From positions 1,054,001-1,118,000 of the forward strand of contig NZ_CP074074.1 in the NCBI RefSeq assembly GCF_045788535.1: a DNA stretch of 64,000 nucleotides, read 5' to 3'. The stretch is from Allotamlana fucoidanivorans. Its GTDB lineage: Bacteria; Bacteroidota; Bacteroidia; Flavobacteriales; Flavobacteriaceae. How positions within the stretch are numbered: the first letter of the stretch is position 1; every line of letters begins with the position of its first letter. The notes below the pieces were generated by a model, which worked only from the letters and a program-made list of their open reading frames with translations, was not told where the DNA came from and searched no databases. Positions 25,765 to 35,568 of the stretch are shown here, one piece after another. The position numbers were made by a program, and so were the translations under genes.

Positions 25765-27672
25765 ATGGCACACGTAAAACCGTATAGTTTATTTACAGAA
25801 TTTGACATTAATCTATTTAAAGCAGGCAAACACTTCAGGCTTTATGAAAAATTTGGTTCACACCTTGTTACCGTTGATGGCATTGATGGTGTATACTTTG
25901 CCGTATGGGCGCCCTCAGCAAAACAGGTCTCTGTTATAGGTGATTTCAATTATTGGATTGAAGGCGAACACCAACTCAATGTGCGCTGGGACTCTAGTGG
26001 TATTTGGGAAGGGTTTATTCCTTTAATAGGAAAAGGAACTACCTATAAGTACAAAATTCAGAGTCATAATCATGACATAAAAACAGAAAAAGCAGATCCT
26101 TATGCCAGACGCTGCGAGCACCCTCCTAGAACAGCTTCTATTGTTTGGAAAGACGATTACAAATGGAAAGACAAATCATGGATGAAAAACAGAAAAAAGC
26201 ACAATGCCATTGATGCCCCATTTTCTGTTTATGAAGTACATTTAGGATCTTGGAAAAAGCATGTTGAAGAGGATCGGTTTATGTCTTACTTTGAGCTGGC
26301 AGACGATTTGGTAAAATATGTGAAAGACATGAATTTCACCCATGTTGAACTTATGCCTATTATGGAATATCCTTACGATCCGTCTTGGGGCTATCAACTT
26401 ACAGGCTATTTTGCACCAACCTCACGCTATGGGTATCCTGAAGAATTTAAATATTTGGTCGATAAACTTCATGAAAATGAAATAGGAATAATACTAGACT
26501 GGGTGCCATCACATTTTCCTGAAGATGCACACGGTTTAGGCTTCTTTGATGGGTCACATTTATACGAACACCCCGATAGAAGAAAAGGATACCATCAAGA
26601 CTGGAAAAGTTTAATTTTTAATTATGAACGCAATGAAGTACGATCGTTTTTAATAAGTAATGCCATTTTTTGGCTTGAACAATATCATGCTGATGGTTTA
26701 CGTGTTGATGCTGTAGCTTCTATGTTGTTCCTTGACTATTCTAGAGAAGATGGTGAGTGGGAACCTAACATTTATGGTGGTAGAGAAAACCTAGCGGTAA
26801 TCAGCTTTTTAAAAGAATTAAATGAGGAAGTGTATGCCTCATTCCCTGATGCACAAACTATTGCTGAAGAATCTACAGCATTCCCTATGGTTTCAAAACC
26901 AACATTTGTAGGCGGTTTAGGATTTGGAATGAAATGGATGATGGGCTGGATGCATGACACCCTAGAATACTTTGCTAAAGACCCCGTATACAGAAAATAT
27001 CATCAAAATGATATTACCTTTAGTTTAGCATATGCCTTTACTGAAAACTTTATGTTGCCATTATCACATGACGAGGTGGTTTATGGCAAAAACTCTATTT
27101 TAGGTAGAATGCCTGGCGATGAATGGCAACGTTTTGCAAACCTCAGGTTGTTATATGGCTATATGTTTACGCATCCAGGAACAAAACTCTTGTTTATGGG
27201 AAGCGAGTTTGGCCAGTATAACGAATGGGATTTCCAAGAAAGCCTAGACTGGAATTTACTTGATTTTAAACCTCATCAAGACATCCAAAACTACTATAAA
27301 GCACTAAACACATTGTATAAAAACACGCCTGCCCTTTTTGAAAAAGGTTTTAGTAGTGAAGGTTTTGAATGGATTAGTTATGATGACCATGAAAATTGCG
27401 TAATCTCTTATATTAGAAAAGGCTATAAAGAAGATGAGAACGTAGTTGTGGTGTGTAACATGACACCTGCCATAAGAGAAAATTATAAAATTGGTGTAAC
27501 CACCAAAGGTAAACTCGTGGAAATTTTCAATAGTGATGCCAAAGAATTTGGAGGTAGCGGTGTTAAAAACAAAAAACAAATAACCATAAAGAACGACGCA
27601 TGGAACGGGAAAGACTATTCAGCCGAAATCACCCTACCTCCATTAGCTGTTACTGTATATAAGTTTAAATAA
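25765..27672 (+). CDS. glgB: 1,4-alpha-glucan branching enzyme
   Basis: 635 residues. It introduces alpha-1,6 branches into linear glucan. A CBM48 domain at the N-terminus (VYFAVWAPSAKQVSVIGDFN) precedes the GH13 subfamily 9 barrel: VHLGSWKKH, GYQLTGYFAPTSRYG, DWVPSHFP, the nucleophile Asp in DGLRVDAVASML, the acid/base Glu in IAEEST, and LSHDEVVYGK. It closes the GlgE operon and is followed by an intrinsic terminator at 27692. Confidence 0.96.
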   Translation: MAHVKPYSLFTEFDINLFKAGKHFRLYEKFGSHLVTVDGIDGVYFAVWAPSAKQVSVIGDFNYWIEGEHQLNVRWDSSGIWEGFIPLIGKGTTYKYKIQSHNHDIKTEKADPYARRCEHPPRTASIVWKDDYKWKDKSWMKNRKKHNAIDAPFSVYEVHLGSWKKHVEEDRFMSYFELADDLVKYVKDMNFTHVELMPIMEYPYDPSWGYQLTGYFAPTSRYGYPEEFKYLVDKLHENEIGIILDWVPSHFPEDAHGLGFFDGSHLYEHPDRRKGYHQDWKSLIFNYERNEVRSFLISNAIFWLEQYHADGLRVDAVASMLFLDYSREDGEWEPNIYGGRENLAVISFLKELNEEVYASFPDAQTIAEESTAFPMVSKPTFVGGLGFGMKWMMGWMHDTLEYFAKDPVYRKYHQNDITFSLAYAFTENFMLPLSHDEVVYGKNSILGRMPGDEWQRFANLRLLYGYMFTHPGTKLLFMGSEFGQYNEWDFQESLDWNLLDFKPHQDIQNYYKALNTLYKNTPALFEKGFSSEGFEWISYDDHENCVISYIRKGYKEDENVVVVCNMTPAIRENYKIGVTTKGKLVEIFNSDAKEFGGSGVKNKKQITIKNDAWNGKDYSAEITLPPLAVTVYKFK

Positions 27673-28018
27673 GCTATACCACATAACGAATAAACGCTCC
27701 TTTTATGATTGAAACTATAATCACAACAGGAGCGTTTTCTTTTACAATTTACTTATAGTTTTATTTAATCTCTTTTTGAAACATAAAAAATTTGCTATGT
27801 AAGATTCGTTTTGTTTTAAAATTTCACATCATTAATCATTTCTAACTAAAATATGTTACCTTAAAAACGGGTTTACCCTTGCTTTTTAAACATTTTTCAA
27901 TTAAACCACTCATTATTTGGGTTTTAGGTAAATAATTTCTCTTTTTTTTAATAAATAGCAATATGAGTCCTCTCCTAATTTTAGTATTTTCGTGTGCTAA
28001 TATTTAAGTAGGGATAAC
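27673..28018. other. Spacer after the glucan operon
   Basis: This 346-bp AT-rich spacer contains the terminator at 27692-27744. The remainder must contain the promoter of the GH31 gene, but no consensus element is clear. No gene is visible. Confidence 0.4.
27692..27744 (+). terminator. Intrinsic terminator of the glucan operon
   Basis: AACGCTCCT (27693-27701) and AGGAGCGTT (27728-27736) form a perfect 9-bp stem followed by a T-rich tail; the loop is long at 26 bases. Confidence 0.6.
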
Positions 28019-30424
28019 ATGATATTAAACACTGAATTAGAATATAAGGGGAACCTGTTCCCTTCCAAAATAGTATCATATCAAAAAAACCTCAATGTAC
28101 TCTCATTTACTTGTAACAATGGTGTCGTTCTTCAGGTCACCGTAAGAAGAGATAGTATTTTACGCTTTAGGTTTACTACAACTGGTATTTTTGAAAACGA
28201 TTTTTCATATGCCATAACAAAATATGCTAGTAGAGGCTACAACCATCTTGAAGTTACTGAAAATACTGACAATTACATCATTACTACATCAAAATTAATT
28301 TGTTATATTTCAAAACTCGATTTACGTTCTTCCATATATGATGCCAAAGACAACTCCTTAATTTGTGAGGATGAACTCGGTTTTCATTGGGAAGAAAGTT
28401 ATGAATTTGGGGGCGATGTTGTAAAGATGTCTAAAACTGCCCAACCAGGAGAAAGTTTTTACGGCTTGGGAGATAAACCCGTTGATAATAACCTTAAAGG
28501 AAAACGTTTTGAAAATTGGGTTACCGACTCTTTTGCCTACGGTAGAGATACAGATCCTATTTATAAGGCCATACCCTTTTATACGGCTTTGCATAACAAA
28601 AAGGCTTATGGTATCTTTTTTGATAATTCATTTCGTTCCTTTTTTGACTTTTGTCATGAAAGACGAAACATAACCAGTTTCTGGGCACATGGCGGAGAGA
28701 TGAACTATTACTTTATTTACGGACCAGATATGTCTGACGTAGTAGCTAATTATACCGATTTAACTGGAAAACCTCATGAAATGCCAGCATTATGGGCATT
28801 AGGTTACCATCAATGTAAATGGAGTTATTATCCAGAGTCAAACGTAAAAGAAATTACCTCTAAGTTCAGAGCATTAAAAATTCCTTGTGATGCTATTTAT
28901 CTGGATATTGATTATATGGAAGGGTTTAGATGTTTTACATGGAGTGAAGAGCATTTCCCTGACCCTAAAAGAATGGTGAAAGAACTTGCCGATGATGGCT
29001 TTAAAACTATTGTTATCATTGATCCAGGTATTAAAATAGACATGGATTATGCGGTATTTAAAGAAGGGCTTGATAAAGACTATTTCTGTAAACGTGCCGA
29101 TGGCCCATATATGAAAGGTAAAGTTTGGCCTGGCGAATGCTATTTCCCTGATTTTACCAACCCCGAGGTTAGAGATTGGTGGTCAAATCTTTTCAAAGAA
29201 TTGGTTGAAGATATTGGTGTAAAAGGCGTATGGAATGATATGAACGAGCCTGCTGTTATGGAGGTGCCGGGAAAAACATTTCCTAATGATGTAAGGCACG
29301 ATTATGACGGTAACCCTTGTAGCCATAGAAAAGCACACAACATTTATGGTATGCAAATGGCAAGAGCAACCTATCAAGGATTAAAAAAATTCTCTTACCC
29401 CAAACGACCATTCGTCATTACCAGAGCGGCTTATTCTGGCACACAACGCTATACCTCAACATGGACAGGCGATAACGTAGCCACCTGGGATCACCTCAAC
29501 ATTGCTAACCTACAAGCGCAACGTATGTGTATGTCTGGTTTCTCTTTTGTAGGCTCTGATATTGGTGGATTTGCAGAACAACCCAACGGTGAACTATATG
29601 CCAGATGGATTCAATTAGGTATCTTTCATCCGTTTTGTAGAACACATTCTTCTGGAGATCATGGTGATCAAGAACCTTGGGCATTTGGAGATACTATTAC
29701 TAATGTGGTAAGAAAGTTTATTGAATTAAGATATCAACTCCTACCTTATCTATACACCGCTTTTTGGAGATATGCCGAAGAAGGTATTCCTATTTTAAAA
29801 TCTCTGGTACTTTATGATCAAGAAGACACACAGACCCATTACAGAAATGATGAGTTTGTTTTTGGCGAAAAAATCCTAGCTTGCCCTATAACAGGTCCTA
29901 ACCAAAAAGGAAGACGCATGTACATTCCTGTTGGAAAATGGTATAACTTCTGGACGGATGAGATCGTTATGGGAGGACAAGAAATTTGGGTAGATGCCGA
30001 TTTAGATAGTATGCCTATTTTTATTAAAGAGGGCGCCATAATTCCAAAATACCCTATTCAGCAATATGTAGGCGAAAAATCCATAGAAGAATTATTACTG
30101 GATGTGTATTACAAAAACGGAAAAGAAACTTCTATGGTTTATGAAGATGCAACGGATGGCTATGATTACATAAAAGGACGATACAGTTTACGTGACTTTA
30201 AACTTTTAGGAAAGAAGAATGAATTAATTATTCAGCAGCATAAATCAGGTAAATTTATCACCTCATATAAAACCTTTAAATTAAATCTTCACGGCCTGCC
30301 ATTCAAGATTTCAAAAGTGCAAATTGATAATGTTGAAATTCCGTTTAAGGATATTAAATTAAATGGAGACAATACCTTGGTCATCACCAAAGAATTTACA
30401 GAACTGCATATTATAGGAAAATAA
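28019..30424 (+). CDS. GH31 alpha-glucosidase
   Basis: 801 residues, a retaining glycoside hydrolase of family 31. An N-terminal beta-sandwich (about 1-230, with PGESFYGLGDKP) precedes the barrel. The nucleophile Asp lies in GVWNDMNEPAVM and the acid/base Asp is expected in TSTWTGDNVATWDHL. HSSGDHGDQEPWAFG is also typical. There is no signal peptide, so it is probably cytoplasmic and acts on maltodextrins or other alpha-glucosides, perhaps degrading products of the neighbouring glucan pathway. It has its own spacer and an intrinsic terminator, so it is a separate unit. Confidence 0.93.
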   Translation: MILNTELEYKGNLFPSKIVSYQKNLNVLSFTCNNGVVLQVTVRRDSILRFRFTTTGIFENDFSYAITKYASRGYNHLEVTENTDNYIITTSKLICYISKLDLRSSIYDAKDNSLICEDELGFHWEESYEFGGDVVKMSKTAQPGESFYGLGDKPVDNNLKGKRFENWVTDSFAYGRDTDPIYKAIPFYTALHNKKAYGIFFDNSFRSFFDFCHERRNITSFWAHGGEMNYYFIYGPDMSDVVANYTDLTGKPHEMPALWALGYHQCKWSYYPESNVKEITSKFRALKIPCDAIYLDIDYMEGFRCFTWSEEHFPDPKRMVKELADDGFKTIVIIDPGIKIDMDYAVFKEGLDKDYFCKRADGPYMKGKVWPGECYFPDFTNPEVRDWWSNLFKELVEDIGVKGVWNDMNEPAVMEVPGKTFPNDVRHDYDGNPCSHRKAHNIYGMQMARATYQGLKKFSYPKRPFVITRAAYSGTQRYTSTWTGDNVATWDHLNIANLQAQRMCMSGFSFVGSDIGGFAEQPNGELYARWIQLGIFHPFCRTHSSGDHGDQEPWAFGDTITNVVRKFIELRYQLLPYLYTAFWRYAEEGIPILKSLVLYDQEDTQTHYRNDEFVFGEKILACPITGPNQKGRRMYIPVGKWYNFWTDEIVMGGQEIWVDADLDSMPIFIKEGAIIPKYPIQQYVGEKSIEELLLDVYYKNGKETSMVYEDATDGYDYIKGRYSLRDFKLLGKKNELIIQQHKSGKFITSYKTFKLNLHGLPFKISKVQIDNVEIPFKDIKLNGDNTLVITKEFTELHIIGK

Positions 30425-30446
30425 TAATTATCTTATTTTTTAAAAG

Positions 30447-30486
30447 AATACTCAGAGAGGCCAATTTCTGTCTCTGGGTATTTTTT
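30447..30486. terminator. Intrinsic terminator after the GH31 gene
   Basis: AATACTCAGAGA (30447-30458) pairs with TCTCTGGGTATT (12 bp, one G-T) and is followed by T. Located between converging genes, it could serve the + strand gene mainly. Confidence 0.7.
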
Positions 30487-30513
30487 AAAATTTAATTCAA
30501 AGAACAGCAGTGA

Positions 30514-32364
30514 CTAGCTTTTTACGGCTATTTTTTCATTGCCATTAAATGCTTTGCCTAAATATACCAGCTTATAACCTTCTTCAATCTTTTCAATAGC
30601 CTTATTGTAAGACGAAATAATTTCAAGCACCCCACGTTTATCTTTTACCAACAACGGAATAATATCGGGGTCGTTATTTGTTAGCTCAATCAAGCCTTCA
30701 TAATGGTCTCTACTTTTCAAGGTTATTTCGTGTATTTCAGGGTATTTTCTAGCCACTTCAGTTAAAGAATTAAAATCATCGGTTTGAGAAAACAAACCTT
30801 CTTCAGGACTGTTTTCTGGCGTTTCAATTTCAGAGGCTGTGATAAGTCTGTAAAAGCCGCTTTCACCAAACTGATCTCTAAACTTATCAATAGCAAAATT
30901 ATTAATATCTGCACTCCCTGTTAAAGCCATCAAAAACCCCACATCGTTTAACTCAATATTATCATCTAAATTATTGGAATAAATATCAGTATCAATGGCC
31001 TCTAAGCCTTCTGCCCTTGCCAACTCTATGTTGGTTTGATTACTATCAATAAGTACAACATGCCGTCCGTTTTCCTCCAAATAATTACCTATTAATCTAG
31101 AAACTTGAGATGCTCCAACAATCAAAATACCTTCAGATCGTTTTAAAAATACACCAACTATTCTTGCAAACAAACGTGCCGTTGTGGCATTAAGAAGCAC
31201 CGTTCCTAACACGATCATAAACACCAGTGGAGTGATATACTCGGCACCTTCAACCCCTTGTTTCATAAGTTTACTACCAAAAAGAGAGGCAATACCAGCC
31301 GCTACAATACCCCTTGGTCCTACCCAACTAATAAATAGCTTTTCGTTAAACTTTAGTTTAGACCCCCAAGTACTCAAAAACACCGCTAGCGGACGAATAA
31401 CAAACACTATGACGGCAAATAATATAACTGTTTTCCAGGTATACAACAGCATCAAATCTTCTATGTTAATATTGGCAGCCAAAAGAATGAATAGAATTGA
31501 AATGAGTAATACACTTAGCGATTCCTTGAAATACAGAATTTCTTTAATATTTTTAAGTTTACCATTACCCAAAACCATACCCATAACCACTACGGCTAGT
31601 AATCCAGATTCATGCGCAAATATTTCAGATTCCACAAAAACCAATAAAACAGTTGAGAGGGAAACTACATTTAACAAATAATGCGGAATTAACTTCTTAT
31701 TAATCACAAACGCCAGTGCATGTGCAAAAGTAAATCCGAAGGTAGTACCAAACAAAATGATTTTCCCAAACTCAATGAGCGCTGTTTTGGTAAAACCACC
31801 ATCACCTTCAACACTAATAAATTCAAAAACCAAAACCGCAACCAAAGCACCAATGGGGTCAATTAAAATACCTTCCCATTTTAAAACCGTTGAAATGTCT
31901 TTCTTTAAAGGAATGTTTCTTAAAATAGGTGTGATTACTGTTGGGCCAGTAACTATGATAAGGGCTGAAAATAAAAAGGAAAGCTCCCAGCTTAAGCCAA
32001 AAATAACATTAGCTAGAATACCCGCACCAAAAAAAGTAATGGCTGAACCCAAAGTGATTAACTTAGTAATGACAGGTCCTAGCGATCTTATTTCAGAACG
32101 TTTTAAGGTTAGTCCGCCTTCAAATAAAATCACACTAATGGCTAAAGACACAAAATAATACAAACCCTCACCCGGAAACAAACCGTGTTTTCCATTCCAT
32201 ACGGGTTCTATCCATTTTGAACCGTCTTCACTAAAATACGCGGCTGCAATGGGGCCAACGAGCAGACCTATAAGTATTAAAGGTAAAATTGCAGGGATTT
32301 TGAATTTCCAAGCTACCCATTGAGCTAATATTCCTAAAATAATTATTCCGGCTAGTTCTAACAT
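30514..32364 (-). CDS. CPA1-type Na+/H+ antiporter with TrkA-N (RCK) domain
   Basis: 616 residues. The first 400 residues contain about 12 membrane segments (ELAGIIILGILAQWVAW, ALIIVTGPTVITPILR, ISWVGPRGIVAAGIASLFG), the last with the conserved polar pattern of cation:proton antiporters. A Rossmann-type RCK/TrkA-N domain follows from about residue 410 (EGILIVGASQVSRLIGNYLEEN), which usually senses NAD(H) or nucleotides and gates transport. The product is an inner-membrane exporter of Na+ or K+ in exchange for protons. It stands alone and diverges from usp. Confidence 0.88.
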   Translation of the reverse strand: MLELAGIIILGILAQWVAWKFKIPAILPLILIGLLVGPIAAAYFSEDGSKWIEPVWNGKHGLFPGEGLYYFVSLAISVILFEGGLTLKRSEIRSLGPVITKLITLGSAITFFGAGILANVIFGLSWELSFLFSALIIVTGPTVITPILRNIPLKKDISTVLKWEGILIDPIGALVAVLVFEFISVEGDGGFTKTALIEFGKIILFGTTFGFTFAHALAFVINKKLIPHYLLNVVSLSTVLLVFVESEIFAHESGLLAVVVMGMVLGNGKLKNIKEILYFKESLSVLLISILFILLAANINIEDLMLLYTWKTVILFAVIVFVIRPLAVFLSTWGSKLKFNEKLFISWVGPRGIVAAGIASLFGSKLMKQGVEGAEYITPLVFMIVLGTVLLNATTARLFARIVGVFLKRSEGILIVGASQVSRLIGNYLEENGRHVVLIDSNQTNIELARAEGLEAIDTDIYSNNLDDNIELNDVGFLMALTGSADINNFAIDKFRDQFGESGFYRLITASEIETPENSPEEGLFSQTDDFNSLTEVARKYPEIHEITLKSRDHYEGLIELTNNDPDIIPLLVKDKRGVLEIISSYNKAIEKIEEGYKLVYLGKAFNGNEKIAVKS

Positions 32365-32468
32365 ATAGTATAACGTTCCTTAAAAAGCACTAATTTAAAT
32401 AAATCATATGATTTGAAGTTTGTAAAAAATGCTATCTTTCCGTCTCTAACAAAAAATTAATAAAAGAA

Positions 32469-33317
32469 TTGTCTTTAAAGCCATTCAAAAGCATTGGTAT
32501 TGGGGTTGCTTTTTCTCCCAACTTAAAAGCAAACTTATTTGAAGCCGCCCGATTATCTGTTTTCTTTGAATCAAAATTATTTTTAATTCATGTGGGTGAA
32601 ACTTCTGATGAAAAACTAAATGCCCTTCGTTCTATTCTTCAAAGTTTTGAAAAAGACAACCTAGACTATGAGGTAGTTTTTAAGGCGGGTGACCCTGTAG
32701 ACGTTATCTTATCAGCCGCAGAAGACAAAAAGATAGACTTATTAATTCTAGGAGCTGTTCAAAGAGAGCATTTTGTAAAATACTATATTGGGTCTATTGC
32801 TAGAAAAATTACAAGACGTGCTAAATGTTCTATTTTACTTTTAATAAAACCTTCGGTTAATCGAGTGCCTTGCGCACATATTGTAGTTAATGGCCTAAAG
32901 GATCCTAAAACGGAGCAAACCATTACCACCGCTTTTTACGTGTCAAAAAAATTAAATTCCCATAAAATTACCATTGTTGAAGAGATAAATAATGAAGAAG
33001 TAGCTGTAAAGGTAGATGATGATAAGTCTTTACGTAGGGCCACCATTATGAAAGAACGTATAAAATTACGAGAAAACTCAAGAGTAAAGGATATTATCAG
33101 TCACATTCCTAATGATTATACCAAAGGAAAAAACATAAAGCTTCAGGCTATTTTTGGCAAAAAAGGGTATTCCATTGGGCACTATGCTCAAATTTCTAGA
33201 GCCGATCTTTTAGTTATGAATGCCCCTTCTAAAATGACCTTTTGGGATAGATTGTTTCCGCATGATATTGAGCATATTTTAACCGAATTACCAACCGATG
33301 TTTTAATTCTGCAATGA
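32469..33317 (+). CDS. Universal stress protein, tandem UspA domains
   Basis: 282 residues from TTG 32469; the first ATG is deep inside the domain, so TTG is favoured. There are two UspA-like halves: residues 1-140 with DLLILGAVQREHFVKYYIGS, a variant of the ATP-binding G-x2-G-x9-GS loop, and a second half with YSIGHYAQISRADLLVMNAPSK. Its stop overlaps the ATG of the SulP gene (ATGA at 33314-33317), so the two are translated together. Usp partners of transporters are thought to regulate them. Confidence 0.85.
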   Translation: MSLKPFKSIGIGVAFSPNLKANLFEAARLSVFFESKLFLIHVGETSDEKLNALRSILQSFEKDNLDYEVVFKAGDPVDVILSAAEDKKIDLLILGAVQREHFVKYYIGSIARKITRRAKCSILLLIKPSVNRVPCAHIVVNGLKDPKTEQTITTAFYVSKKLNSHKITIVEEINNEEVAVKVDDDKSLRRATIMKERIKLRENSRVKDIISHIPNDYTKGKNIKLQAIFGKKGYSIGHYAQISRADLLVMNAPSKMTFWDRLFPHDIEHILTELPTDVLILQ

Positions 33318-35515
33318 GCCCTAAAAAAAATAATATAGTCCATTTTTTTAAGGCGTTACCCAAAAACATATTTGCTGGTTTCGTAGTAAGCCTCATTGCT
33401 TTGCCGCTTGGTTTGGGTTTGGCTATGGCTAGTGACGCACCGCCTATTTCGGGTGTAATTGCAGCCATAGTTGGTGGTGTGGTAGTTTCAATATTTGGAG
33501 GAAGTCACGTAACTATTGCAGGACCAGGAAACGGCTTGGTAGGTGTTTTATTAGCCACTATAACCACACTTGGTATTGAAAACGCCTATGTTGCCATTAT
33601 GCTCTCTGGCTCCTTATTGCTGCTTTTAGGTTTTTTTAGAATGGGAACTATTGCCGATTTCTTTCCATCCGCGGCAATTCAAGGTATGCTAGCTGCAATT
33701 GGTTTAATCATTTTGGGTAAACAGTTTCATATTATGTTGGCGCATAAAATAAAAAGGCCAGATACAATTGATTACTTAATTGAAATTCCGTATACCATAA
33801 ATGATGCGTTACACTACGGTAACAAGGGGCTTATTTATGCAGCAGCGGCAGGTGTTATCAGTCTTATAATCATGCTCATTTATTCAAAAATTAGAAATAA
33901 ATATTTACAGCTTATACCAGCACCAATGTGGATTGTTATTTTATCAATTGCGTTTAGTTACTATTTTGAAATGGGCTTACATGAGCCCAATCCTATTTCA
34001 AAAGAGTATATGATTTCTGGAATTCCTGAATTTCAAGATATTATGGCCGATATACCAACACCTAATTTTGGTGGTATCTGGAATATGTCTTTTTGGGGTA
34101 GTGTTTTAGCTTTAACACTCATTTCAAGTATTGAATCACTACTCAGTATAAAAGCTGTTGACAAACTTGACCCAGAAAAAAGACGTTCAAACGTAAACAG
34201 AGATTTAAAAGCCCTTGGTTTGGCCACCATTGGTAGCAGTTTGTTAGGAGGCTTAAATGTAGTTACCGTGATAGCGCGTAGCTCCGTTAATGTAAACAAT
34301 GGAGCCAATAACAGGTCGTCAAACTTTTTTCACGCCTTATTTTTAATCATATTTATAGTATTTTTTAGCACGCAACTCACACGTATTCCGTTACCAGCAC
34401 TTATGGCTATTTTGGTATATACTGGCTATAAACTAGCTTCTCCAAAAGTAATTACCAAAATGTTTTCTATTGGAAGAGAGCAACTCATTATATTCTTTGT
34501 CACTTTAATTGTAACCCTTAAAATAGGTTTAATAACAGGCATTTTAGCAGGTGTTTTAGCCTCCTTAATCATTCATGTTGTTATCAATAAAAGCTTCGGA
34601 TTATTTTTTAGAAATGTGCTTAAACCTAATGTATTAATGTTTAAAGAAGAGGAGGATGCTGTCAAAGACAGCTTTTACGTATCGGTAAAACACTTTTGTA
34701 GCTTTCTAAATTATTTCAGACTTAAAAAACATTTGGATGATATTCCTGAAGACCAAGATGTTATTGTAGATTTTTCTATGTGTGAATTTGTTGATGACAC
34801 GGTTATGGAAAACATTAATAATTATCAAGAGCTTTTTTCCAAACGTGGGGGGCATTTTGATGTAGTTGGTTTAGATATGCATGATACCGATTCAAAACAC
34901 CCCTTTGCTTCAAGACGCTTACTTCCTGTACCAAAAATCATAAAAAACAGTTTAACCAGACGGCAAACCAATATGAAAGCGTTGGCTTTAGATTACGGCC
35001 TTGCTTATAATTCTAAAAAGACCAAAGAATTTTCTTTTTTGAATCATTTTTCCTTCTTTGACACCAAACATATTGAGCGTATTTATAATGTATCGGCACA
35101 TAAAGAAAGCCATAGTAAACTTTTTGATATTCAATTTTCAGAAGGTGAATTTATTGCCAAAGAAGATATTAGAGCCACTATGCTTTATATGGAATTAAAT
35201 AAAACCATTCCAGAATTTACACTAGACAAGGAAGGTTTTCTTGAAAAAGTCTCTGCCTTTGCTGGTTATAAAGATATTCTTATTAATAATCACGAAGATT
35301 TTTCAAAACGATTTCATTTAATGGGTGATAATGAAGCTGGAATAGCCGAACTGTTTAATGACGATGTAACACACTTTTTTGAAAGCAATCCCTACTATCA
35401 TGTAGAATCTAACGGAAACGCTATTTTAATATTTGGTAAAGAACGTTTGGCAAGCATCAAAGAAATAAAAGCGCTATTCGACTTTGGCAAACGTTTAAGA
35501 CAAGTTATTTCTTAA
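33314..35515 (+). CDS. SulP-family anion transporter with STAS and extra C-terminal domain
   Basis: 733 residues. SulP proteins transport sulfate, bicarbonate or other anions. The membrane domain (residues about 15-430) has the family signatures VSLIALPLGLGLAMASDAPP, GSHVTIAGPGNGLVGVLLA and LISSIESLLSIKAVDKLDP. A STAS domain follows (about 460-540, DVIVDFSMCEFVDDTVMENI). A further 190 residues form an unusual cytoplasmic tail (from about FSFFDTKHIERIYNVSAHK) not found in standard SulP proteins. The specific anion cannot be read from the sequence. Confidence 0.88.
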   Translation: MSPKKNNIVHFFKALPKNIFAGFVVSLIALPLGLGLAMASDAPPISGVIAAIVGGVVVSIFGGSHVTIAGPGNGLVGVLLATITTLGIENAYVAIMLSGSLLLLLGFFRMGTIADFFPSAAIQGMLAAIGLIILGKQFHIMLAHKIKRPDTIDYLIEIPYTINDALHYGNKGLIYAAAAGVISLIIMLIYSKIRNKYLQLIPAPMWIVILSIAFSYYFEMGLHEPNPISKEYMISGIPEFQDIMADIPTPNFGGIWNMSFWGSVLALTLISSIESLLSIKAVDKLDPEKRRSNVNRDLKALGLATIGSSLLGGLNVVTVIARSSVNVNNGANNRSSNFFHALFLIIFIVFFSTQLTRIPLPALMAILVYTGYKLASPKVITKMFSIGREQLIIFFVTLIVTLKIGLITGILAGVLASLIIHVVINKSFGLFFRNVLKPNVLMFKEEEDAVKDSFYVSVKHFCSFLNYFRLKKHLDDIPEDQDVIVDFSMCEFVDDTVMENINNYQELFSKRGGHFDVVGLDMHDTDSKHPFASRRLLPVPKIIKNSLTRRQTNMKALALDYGLAYNSKKTKEFSFLNHFSFFDTKHIERIYNVSAHKESHSKLFDIQFSEGEFIAKEDIRATMLYMELNKTIPEFTLDKEGFLEKVSAFAGYKDILINNHEDFSKRFHLMGDNEAGIAELFNDDVTHFFESNPYYHVESNGNAILIFGKERLASIKEIKALFDFGKRLRQVIS

Positions 35516-35568
35516 TATATTCTTAACATTTTGAGGGATTCTTTATAGATTTCTTAATTTTGCTTTCT

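Noticed and set aside
31184..32158. Long + strand open frames opposite the antiporter gene
   Set aside because: They are antisense to a well-supported membrane transporter and have low-complexity compositions.
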